Program-made: the position numbers and the translations under genes
Notes under the pieces: model-generated
The model's database searches: none
Told to the model about the DNA's origin: nothing
What the model saw: only the letters and a program-made list of their open reading frames with translations
In this document: piece by piece, positions 54,760-64,000 of the stretch
How positions within the stretch are numbered: position 1 is the stretch's first letter
Layout: each line of letters opens with the position of its first letter
Assembly (NCBI GenBank): GCA_025267735.1
Contig: CM046296.1
Coordinates: 20,300,464-20,364,463 of the forward strand
Origin: Mactra quadrangularis
Taxonomy: Eukaryota > Mollusca > Bivalvia > Venerida > Mactridae
DNA: 64,000 bases
Reading direction: 5' to 3'

Positions 54760-55060
54760 CTTCGTTTAATATTGTATTATGTTGTATTGTATGTATTATA
54801 TTGAGTATATTGTACAGTGCTATTTGCATTTTATCGTATCGTATAGCCTCGCATCGCATCACATCGCATCGTGTCGTAATGCATATCATCACACATCATA
54901 ACATCATATCGTATCGAATCGCATATAGTTCCATCACATCTTATAGAACAGCATATCATCGCATAACATCGTATAGAACAGCATATCAACTCACCACCTC
55001 ACATCGTATCGCATTGCATTATCATCACATCACATCGCATCTTATTGCGTTGCATTAAGT
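54760..55060. repeat. Pentanucleotide array (ATCGC/ATCGT/ATCAC)
   Basis: Units such as ATCGT, ATCGC, ATCAC and ATCAT run for about 260 bp with frequent single-base changes. The open frame rich in Ser, His, Arg, Thr and Tyr is a consequence of the repeat. Confidence 0.9.
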
Positions 55061-56190
55061 GAAACGAAGACAGAATAAATATTGACCATATTATAATATT
55101 GGAATCGTCCAATATTTCAACATTATTATTTCATAAATCAAGTACTAAAACTATTATAAATAATACATACTGACTAATAGGCCCTGTAGACATTACTACA
55201 CGTCAATTATCGTGTGATATATAGAAGTGGTAGATGTAATGTTATATCAATTACTGTATAAAGATATTATCATTAATTTCAATAAAATATTGTATCTTCT
55301 AGTTATATAGGTTTTATATCTTGATTTATGGATAACTTATATAATGTATGGGAAAATATATCAACTTGGGATTATTGTCTTGGTATATAGACATACATGT
55401 ATATTAACAGGAAAAGTTACTATGGTTACAAAAGGTTTTAATATCCAGGCTTAAGTGGCTTAGGTTTAGTTTAAATTCAGTATGTATTGGAAAAAATGAA
55501 GCATGGGGGTATGGGAAGGGTGTTACAGTTGAAAAATTAGGTATAATTACTTTGTTTGAGGGCTTAGAAGATGATACTTACAAGTTTATGTTAAGTACAG
55601 TTTAATTCCACTATTAGAACCACCATAATCGCTGCTCTTGAAACCATAATAGACTTAAAATAGGCGTTTTTTTCTTCTTTTATTAGAAACTTAGGGCTAA
55701 AAATCGTCAAAAAGATTGCATGAGTTTGCATTCACTTAAAACAACAACTTGTTGGACAAAGAAATAGTTTGAAAGGTTGGCATTTGGGTTAGAGTATCAT
55801 GTACTAAAAGTATAATTTGACCATATCGTTAACAACATTATTTTGTAAGTATTTATATTAGCCTATTAGGTCCTTTACAATTAGAAAACATACGTAAATG
55901 TATCACATTTGGAAAGTACTATGCATAAAATACGTATTAAAAAGTTTGGCCAACCTTTGTCAGCTCGAAATAGTTGTGAACGAGTGGTATTAAAGGTAGC
56001 TATAGTCTGGTTACCCTGGTAGCAGGTCTCACAGTGTTGATTATGATTTGAAGAAGGTGAAAATAAAATAAATGTATGTAATACATATAATATGTAAACT
56101 GTAAAAAAATATAGCTAAACATCGTACATGTAAACTACAACTAAAATATTACTTGCACATAAATGTAAAGTTAATTAATATCCTACTTAC

Positions 56191-56251
56191 CCTTGACTAC
56201 CATTACTTGCGACATGATGTCATCAATAATTTCTATAGTCCCAAAGTCCAT
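56191..56251 (-). CDS. Unidentified minus-strand gene: candidate exon 1
   Basis: An ATG (complement of 56249-56251) opens MDFGTIEIIDDIMSQVMVVK and ends one base into the next codon at a near-ideal donor (AAGG-GTAAGTAGG). A TATA-like box (TATATAAA, complement of 56379-56386) lies 128 nt upstream. The frame is open further upstream through KTVLKLLVLLCLIFF, so an alternative reading is an internal exon starting after TTTTGTTATAG at about 56305, with a signal-peptide-like stretch. Joined with 49601-49680 and 45652-45885 it gives about 124 residues. Not recognised. Confidence 0.38.
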
Positions 56252-56378
56252 AAAGAATATAAGGCACAATAAAACAAGTAGTTTGAGCACAGTCTTATAA
56301 TCACCTATAACAAAATATCTACCACTCAAAACGCCACCGAACTTTATGCGACTACCAATTCAAGACCATACAATCCAT

Positions 56379-56386
56379 TTTATATA
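56379..56386 (-). promoter_or_regulatory. TATA-box candidate
   Basis: TATATAAA on the minus strand, placed to start a transcript near 56350 and lead into the ATG at 56251. In AT-rich DNA the motif alone is weak. Confidence 0.3.
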
Positions 56387-57146
56387 AAGCACAAGACGAA
56401 ATATTTACGTCCATGAGTCTATAACATAAACACGAACCATATAATGATGTCATGATTTTTTTAAGTTCTTATACTTAATGGAACAAACTTCTACTATCCA
56501 AGAATTTCAGTCATTTCATTATAAAACACAACTATTTTTCTACAGTAAGCCGTTTATTTTTAATAATCAACCTTACGTTTTATGGATCAATCTTTCTGAA
56601 TGAAGACTCACTTTCTTACTGTAGGATCGCAGTAAGACGTATCAAACAAAAATTAAAAAAAACACCATAATCAGTAAAACTTCCAAAGCTTAACGCTGCT
56701 TTTTTCAGTAGTAAAACGTACAGATATTTTGAACAACGATTTTATAAACATCCGTCGCAATTTCCCAGATTCACACTAAACAGTTTCTCGAGTGTTTCCC
56801 GCTGGAGACATTTAAATGCAAGTTTTTGCAAAGATTATTTCCAATATTATTTCACTGGAAACGGCGATAAAATCTTTTGACAGTTTAGGCAATCATCAAC
56901 CATACTTCGCTATTGGCCAGCTTATAGCCCCATAGCGAAAACAGAAATAGAATAAAAACCAAATGAAAATCAAAGAATAGAACCATGTGTTAGCATAATT
57001 CTAGATTAACAAAAAATAACCAACATCATATAAACAATTTCTAACTCTCATCCATTGTAACATTGTCAATTTGTGTTATTCTATTTGTAATAATCATGAA
57101 TAGGTATTGAATTACTCGTAATAGCCAATACCTTTGAAAATGTAAC

Positions 57147-57401
57147 ATGAGTAAACCAAAGTATTCATTTGAAGCGGAAAGAGAGTATAAGTACATAAAA
57201 GCAGCGGTTATTGTATTGATTCATCTACTTGTGGCATCAAAGTCAATGTTTTATCCTGTAGAAAATATTAGATTCCCACTAGACAGGCTTGATTCTATGA
57301 AACCACACAAATTATTGAATACTTCATTCACTAAAAAAATCTCCAACAAATTTCCAATCCAAACAACGCGTTTCTCGTGTAGATTTATCACGCTAACTTG
57401 A
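57147..57401 (+). CDS. Weak candidate frame, 84 codons
   Basis: Begins at ATG with MSKPKYSFEAEREYKYIKAA, followed by a short hydrophobic run (VIVLIHLLVA). It lies 0.8 kb from, and divergent to, the candidate minus-strand promoter at 56.4 kb. No family recognised; no clear promoter or polyadenylation signal. Chance is likely. Confidence 0.18.
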   Translation: MSKPKYSFEAEREYKYIKAAVIVLIHLLVASKSMFYPVENIRFPLDRLDSMKPHKLLNTSFTKKISNKFPIQTTRFSCRFITLT

Positions 57402-57419
57402 AAACCGACGATAAAATTG

Positions 57420-59530
57420 ATATAAAATCAAAACAAAATAAACATCTCTCGTTTATCCAGACTCCCTATTGCACATTGATGATAGACAACTGCATTTCTG
57501 CGCATAACGTCCTCTAAAATTTAGTACTATACGCACATAACGCTGTGAACACAGACATCTAAATTAGTACACAACGGTTTAGTTTCTCCTTTTCTTCGAA
57601 TCAAGTTTACATTGAGATCGGATAAAGTAGGCCAGATATAACCTAACATCGATTGTTGTCAGATGAATTTTTTATGACAGCAGCTAAATAGAGCCATTTT
57701 TTCATCCTATTGTTCCCCATTGTATACACTCAGCAGAGTTTAGGAATGTCCCATAGTGCATCATTAAAATACTTCTAAAATATCACGTGACCTGCGGTTT
57801 GTTTACTCAGCATTGTTGATTTAGTTCAGTTATCAATAGATTAATTCCAACATAAGTATTTGACACTATATCTAGCCTGTATCTCTTTTTTGCCTAGTAC
57901 TCATTCATAAGTAAAGGAGTTTTGTTACGCTATTCAGAGCAGATATAACGTTCTCTGTCCGGTCATCGATTGCCAATCTTCGCGATGAGAAAATACATGA
58001 TTCCAGCACTTCTCTTTTCTCTGACATGACAATGGGTTTAACAAAATATCATCAGTATCGTTCAATGTAAGTGTTAGCTTGGTTAACTGTATTGTTCATG
58101 GCGAAAATGTATCATTATAACCGAGTTAAATAATGCCAGGCGACTTTAATAGTGTTTGTATAACGAAATGACCATTTAGTGATTCAGATCTCTACTTTAG
58201 TGATTTAGATCTAAACAATTCAGAGTTATAGACCGCTACAAACTTTATTGACATAAAGTAAATGTTCATTGTGATATATCCGTTGTGTTGAACGGTTTCT
58301 GGTGACCATTTGTTCAACTTTAACTCCAGTTGATTTGTTTGTTTAATTTGATGTTTGATTGGTTCAATCGACGCTTAATGACCTCGTCAGAGAGCTTGGT
58401 GACGGACGAAACGATCGAATGGTTTACACATGTATAATTTTATATTTCTTTGATTCTTGTCATTCAGAGTTAAAATTATTATGCATACAGATCCAAAAAC
58501 CATATTAACTGAAATGCACTAGACTAAGTACAAAAGTCAAATTTCCCGTAAGCAACAGTTTACTTTCACACATAAAAATCGACATTCGGTACAAATCAGA
58601 TTTGTAAATCTAATAAAACATACAAATATAAAGTTATGCTTTCATGCAATCTGGGAATAGTCAAATATTCCAGGGAAAACACAATACACATAAATACATG
58701 TATAATTATGTATATTGAATGGTATAAACATTGCAATACAAACATACAGAATAACATTTGCCAGTATAATTTTGAACAATTTATGGGATAATGACATTTG
58801 TAGTTATATGATAACACTGGCTTTTCTCACACACAACAGAAATGATAACATTTGTTTGAACCAACAAAAAAAACACAACACATTCGAATACCACAATGTT
58901 GTAATTTATTTTATCTAAACGCAGCATGAGCGTTAAGTGGGTAAAGATTCTATGCGGCATTTGGTCCAAGATAAATCTAATTGACTTGTGTTTTGAAAAG
59001 AGCAATACATGTATATATATATATACATAATAGAGTACGAATATGATTGAACAAAAAGTTCCTTTCATCATGTCCTGATATCAACCTTACTGTGTGTATT
59101 ATGACCAAACTAGCAAGATACACCTTAAATATCAGCGTTCCATCAACCATCATGAAGGGTACCAAATAGTTGTCTCGAAACAAAGAGGGTCTATATTAGG
59201 AAATAAAATCAACATAAAACTGTCATTAAAAATGCCAGAAGACTAGATAGTTTGACTAGTCTAAGTGTCAAAAAGATGTCCTGATTATTTATAGTACCTG
59301 GTAGTAAAAAGCCACGAGGCAAGTCTGTGCTACGCCATATTTACCTCTAATACATGGGTGAAAGTTGAAAGTTTTGAAAATACTGAAAACCTTTTTCCAA
59401 AAAAACTGTCATATACAGATTTTATATATAAATCACATAGGATAATTTATTCTCAAAATACTGAAATAAGTATTAATACTGAAAACTTTCACCCATGCTA
59501 ATATGACTGCAAACATATTACCAGACTTAC
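57420..59530. other. No gene supported
   Basis: AT-rich sequence with overlapping Ile/Tyr-rich frames on both strands at 58.6-59.2 kb that show no motif or splice context. Confidence 0.4.
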
Positions 59531-59533
59531 CTA

Positions 59534-59953
59534 TGGTGGCTGATTTATGCCATGTCGTATTTTCGTTTCTTCGCCGCGAAGAAACGAAGAAACGAAAACA
59601 CGAAGACACGACAAATCCTACGTAGTGAAGAAACGAAAGGATGAAGATACGACAGATGTAAGGCGAAAACACGACAAATCCATAGTTTGTCGTATCGTCG
59701 TCTTTTCGTTTCTTCGTTACGAAGAAACGAAAAAACGAAAATACGACAGATGTAAGGCGAAAACACGACACATTTTATCTGTCGTATTGTTGTATTTATT
59801 TTGTCGTGTGTTCGTTTCTTCGTGGCGAAGAAACGAAGAAACGAAAAGACGAAGATACGACAAACTATGGATTTGTCGTGTCTTCGTCTTTTCGTTTTTT
59901 CGTTTCTTCGCGGCGAAGAAACGAAAATACGACATGGCATAAATCAGTCACCA
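59534..59953. mobile_element. 420-bp palindrome-rich MITE with TA duplication
   Basis: The ends TGGTGGCTGATTTATGCCAT (59534) and ATGGCATAAATCAGTCACCA (to 59953) are inverted and the arms pair for about 85 bp. TA lies directly outside both ends (59532-59533, 59954-59955), as for Tc1/mariner-like insertions. Inside are four copies of a hairpin built on TTCGTTTCTTCG and CGAAGAAACGAA, enclosed by GTCGT and ACGAC. The Arg/Lys-rich frames on both strands are by-products of this motif. Confidence 0.9.
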
Positions 59954-60518
59954 TACTTAACAGTTTATGGTAAAATACATAATAAAATCCAGTAAGGCAT
60001 AATCTAAATAATCTAGACAAGCTTCGAGTCAATGACTTTTATTAGTTACCGTTCACAATACGGTCATACCAACATACAGTCATGCAGCCTTCGTCCTCCA
60101 GATTGTTATTATTACCCCTGTGAAGTACATACGAGGCCATACAGTGTCAGCGTCTAGACATAACTCAGTTTTCATTATACTTTATAATATGAAGAAACCA
60201 CATCAAATTTCTTAAATATAATCTCCAACATTCTTTGTGTAAAGGGCGACATTATAACATGACCTATCAATGTTGCTTGACCTATAGAGACAACATATAT
60301 CTTCTCAGCCAGAGATTTTCATTTTGTTACACAATATGGCAACTAATTTGACACGCACGTTTGATTAGAGCCACACTTATTTGCGGTTCTCTTCAGACAT
60401 ATTTTTCTACTAAGAAATTTTAGTTTTGCTAACATTTAACTTTGACATTCTTAACATTGCCAATAATGTAAAATTGAGTAGAATTTTAGATCAAGGAACA
60501 ACCCATGTTCACCAGTTT

Positions 60519-60595
60519 CGAAGGCTGCTTGCATGACTGTAGTAAGTGCATTGCATTAAAGAGCAAGTTACTACAGTCTTGCGGGCAACCCTCGG
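60519..60595. mobile_element. 77-bp foldback element
   Basis: CGAAGGCTGCTTGCATGACT, then GTAGTAAGTGC, on the left can pair with GCAAGTTACTACAGTCTTGC, then GGGCAACCCTCG, on the right. No target duplication was found. Confidence 0.65.
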
Positions 60596-61065
60596 TGTGT
60601 ATGTAGGTTACATTTTAAATTCAAATTAATAACGATTCGCCAAGACTGTTTTATTCACAATATTAACACTGGGTCCAGTAGACAAATTATTCAAGGCATT
60701 GGAATGTTGTTTTTCTTGTTAAAGCTAAATAATCTTAAAGCTACTGCATGGACAATAAATTAAATACCGTCAGTATTGAAAAACTAATTCCTAGTCGCAA
60801 GATTTCATGCATATGTTATTGTATATGGTTTGAAATGTTTTTAACAAGTAGAAGAATTTCACAATACCATTATACAGAACAAAACAGAGCAATTATCTTA
60901 TAAGCTGGAGCACAAAAGGTAAAAGCCACAACTATCATATTGTTTGGTTATACATCGAATAAATTCGAAACCATGTCGTGAGAGCCGCTTCTTTAAATTC
61001 GGTTATAAACTTGATTTTTTACAATACAGAAATATGTTATTGGCTCCTTGTTAAAAGTTAAATGA

Positions 61066-61206
61066 GTAATTAAAGAAAAGAAAAGTGTCGAGGAAGCTGG
61101 AAAGGTCAGTCTCTCACCTGACAAAAATAAACTTGTTGATGAACTGCGTCAAGTCCAAAAAATAAATAGAGAAAGGCGACTAACTGTGTACACACTAAAT
61201 ATGTGA
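61066..61206 (+). CDS. Possible exon fragment of an unidentified gene
   Basis: A 47-codon frame reads VIKEKKSVEEAGKVSLSPDK, then NKLVDELRQVQKINRER, then RLTVYTLNM-stop. It looks like a charged helical protein end, unlike the surrounding frames. No ATG opens it and no strong acceptor is visible. An ATTAAA follows at about 61218. It could be a pseudogene fragment. Confidence 0.27.
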   Translation, partial: VIKEKKSVEEAGKVSLSPDKNKLVDELRQVQKINRERRLTVYTLNM

Positions 61207-61924
61207 CATAATATATAATTAAAAGGGCACACCATACTGAAAATGATATGATTGATATTCCGACCAACTCAGAGAAACGATTGTCACATAAAACTACTGC
61301 TGCTGCGATAAATGGTTACACCGCCATTGAACATTATAGTATTGATTGTCATTTGTATGCATTTTCTGGAATGTAAATGGGTGCATTTATATAAATAATC
61401 AGTAAAACTGTGTTTAAATTGATTTCTGTTTAAAGTCAATATAACTTGATACAACATCAAGGTACGACTGTATACGATATTACAATAAACATGTCATCAA
61501 TCATTCTATAGATAAGTACATTCTTTTTGAATGAATGAGTCTTTGAAATATCGAAATATTGACCAAACTTGTCATGTGAACCATTGCATGCACAAGGTTA
61601 TAACAAAACGTTTATCGGTTTGTCTGTACGCCTACATTTTCTCTTTTATATTTAAAAAAAAACAACAATAAAAATGTTATAATTTAAAACTCATTATTCA
61701 TAATGCTTATTATGTAGTGACAGAACAAAGTCATTTGATGATTTATTTCAACATTTCTAATTCATCATCCATCTAATGACAAGGGTGTCTATTTAAGAGT
61801 GTGATATCTTCAAGTTGGAAACCATGATCAGCAAAGATATACCAACGCTTTAATGTACCAAATGCAGCTAAATAATTAAGCAATTTGTCTATCACAGACC
61901 CTTTATCGAGAAATCATATCAAAC

Positions 61925-62155
61925 TCTCATATTATTATCAGCAGCAACGCCATTAACATCATCACCATTATTATCATTACTACATCATCATCGTCGTAAT
62001 TATCATCATTACCATTGTCATCAACATCATCACGACTGTCGTCAATTACTTCTTCATTATTACCATCATCGTCATGATAATTATCGTTATCATCATCATT
62101 GTCATCATCATAATCATCATTATCATCATTATCATCATTATCATTATCAATAAAC
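61925..62155. repeat. Trinucleotide microsatellite (ATC/ATT)
   Basis: ATCATCATT-type units run with interruptions for about 230 bp. The Asp/Asn-rich frame on the minus strand is its shadow. Confidence 0.93.
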
Positions 62156-62199
62156 AATGTCTGGTAAAGACAGTGCCTGTACATAATATTTCAACTATT

Positions 62200-64000
62200 T
62201 CTAATGGATAAAAGTTTCATTCCGATAGTAATACATTGATTATCTCCCTTGTTTACTATATAACAGATATAACCATATTATTCACTGGCCTCAACTGTAT
62301 GTAACTTCTGATAAACAATATTATTTTGTCACTGATATAAGTTGACCTCACATGGTTGTATATCGCATTATTATTATATTTGTAAACCAATTAGCAATAA
62401 AAATACCACAAACTTAACTAAAATTATATCTCATATATAGTTTACGTAAATTGACCCACGAAAACGGATTGTCCTTTAGATGTCATTAGCACACATTAAT
62501 TTAGCAAGCCACTTTGTAAATACTGAAGAGTATAATATATCAATGTTTCGGGTCAATATGCACCAACTACAACAGGGGAGGAAAATAATGCATTCATTTT
62601 TATAAACTAGTTTTCTCAGAGCAAGTAATGGGACATAAATCGATGATTAAAACAAATAATGATCGCAGTACTTATCTCCCCTTAATGTTAATAAATTGTC
62701 ATCACTAAGTTGGTGCTAAGAATTTTGATTGGGGGGTCAGTACCTATGGAAGATCAAACAAGTTTATCTAGTTTATAAAAATAATAAAAAAAGTCGTTGG
62801 TTTTTAGATTTGTAGAAATGTTTGTTTAACTGTCGATAACGTAAAAAAAGAATAAAAATTAAACATGATCATTGTAAATAAATCTTGTTTTTCTTCAAAT
62901 ATAATTGTAATAACAGGTACAATTAACATTGCCCTTACGGTCGTCTGTTCTATTCGACCCCAAATAAATCATAATTTACTGTGTATGAGTTAAACTACGC
63001 CTTAAAAATTTCTGAAGTAAAATTGTGGCGTCAAAACGCTCTTTTAAACTGTTTTCACTGTCATGTAGATTGCACTTAAGTGACAGAACGAGTTAATTTT
63101 TGACTCATAAGAACTTAATTTAGTCTGATGAAACTTAAAGAATGTAGACAATGTATTGTTATAGAACCCTTATCTTAGTCTTGAAGGCAAGGCTTATACT
63201 TGTACTTGGTTCATGTCGTCAAAATAAAGTAAAAGCTTATACAAGTCAAACAAGATTCAACTCATGTCTTTTTTATATGAACTTTCGCCCAATTAAACAC
63301 TCCATACTTTGATTATTTGTAGTTGAATGTCGTATGTTATAACAAAATATGAATTGAAAACTTACAGGTTTTAATGACACGTTCTAGGTTTAAATACCGT
63401 AGGTTTTGCGGGCGTACTCTAATCTTCATTAGACGTAAGCGCTAAAACAAAGCTATATTTTGTTTTGCCCTGAAGAACTATAGCCATCACGCCAGCGATG
63501 ATAGTCAAATGATTAATACGCAATAAATGATAACAATGGATCTAAATAATGGACATAGCGGCTTATCTTTGTCCAAACGTACATTTGAATTTCAGAACTA
63601 TTTTGTAACTCGTTAAAGATTGACACGTCAAGGTAACTTGCTTTTTGTTAAACTCATTTTTTCTTTTACTTGTCATTGCTTTACTTTTACTTTTCTATCT
63701 TCCCGTAGCACTGATTGTCTTTCTGGTGTTGTCGAAGGTACTAAATCTATGAACGTTCTCAGTAGTTTAAATTTGTAATAGTTTCAATGATCATATACAT
63801 GTAACATACAACTAAAAGGTATTTTTAAGTACATAAATATACCATCTAAACCTCTTGAAGTGGTTTATTTTCCGACAATTTTCTACTACAAATAATGTAG
63901 TGGACTGACTTTGATGTTCGAAATCAGTTTTGTTTTCAAGTTTTGTTTGCAATAGCATAAACAAAAAATTAAATGACAAGAGGTATTAGATTTTTTCAAA
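62200..64000. other. No gene supported
   Basis: AT-rich sequence without open frames of note, repeats or splice-bounded coding segments that I could support. Confidence 0.4.

Noticed and set aside
54801..55058. Frame rich in Ser, His, Arg, Thr and Tyr
   Set aside because: Translation of the ATCGC-type pentanucleotide array.
59545..59942. Two 131-codon Arg/Lys-rich frames on opposite strands
   Set aside because: Both are products of the repeated palindromic motif of the MITE; there is no splice or promoter context.
61927..62184. Asp/Asn-rich acidic protein
   Set aside because: Direct translation of the ATC/ATT microsatellite.

Overview
This is a window of AT-rich animal nuclear DNA with large introns, many SINEs, MITEs and tandem arrays and almost no long open frames. 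The gene content and tRNA-headed SINEs fit an invertebrate. A mollusc or other lophotrochozoan is my inference; nothing in the sequence proves it.

The one gene I can name is an unc-13/Munc13 homolog on the minus strand. Its first four coding exons lie at about 24.4 kb (initiator ATG), 22.3 kb (30-nt microexon), 11.0 kb (75-nt cassette-like exon) and 4.0 kb (100-nt exon carrying the start of the N-terminal C2A domain). Phases agree at every junction (1-1-1-1, leaving phase 2 after exon 4). The next exon is not in the window, so the gene continues past position 1. A CRE palindrome and a YY1-type motif just upstream of exon 1 mark a likely promoter.

Within the unc-13 introns (1-24.3 kb) are a 44-bp tandem repeat, several tRNA-derived SINEs, a tandem pair of 151-bp MITEs, a foldback MITE, a 546-bp element with 6-bp target duplications, and a possible small intronless gene on the opposite strand at 10.3-10.7 kb.

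From 24.5 to 64 kb there is no gene I can name. Landmarks are: a LINE reverse transcriptase remnant (28.8 kb); two copies of one MITE with 5-bp duplications (29.4 and 39.8 kb); a tandem array of about 1.1-kb units (29.9-35.0 kb), four of which carry an exon-like 45-codon frame; a recent complete SINE with a 17-bp duplication (41.2-41.5 kb); a tiny MITE with a 10-bp duplication (43.8 kb); a 48-bp minisatellite of about 19 copies (47.4-48.3 kb); three pentanucleotide arrays; a 420-bp palindrome-rich MITE (59.5-60.0 kb); and an ATC/ATT microsatellite (62 kb). Several orphan exon candidates are described. The best is a phase-consistent three-exon model on the minus strand (56.25, 49.6 and 45.7 kb) with a TATA box and polyadenylation signal, encoding about 124 residues of unknown function.

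All splice models were made by eye without transcript evidence.
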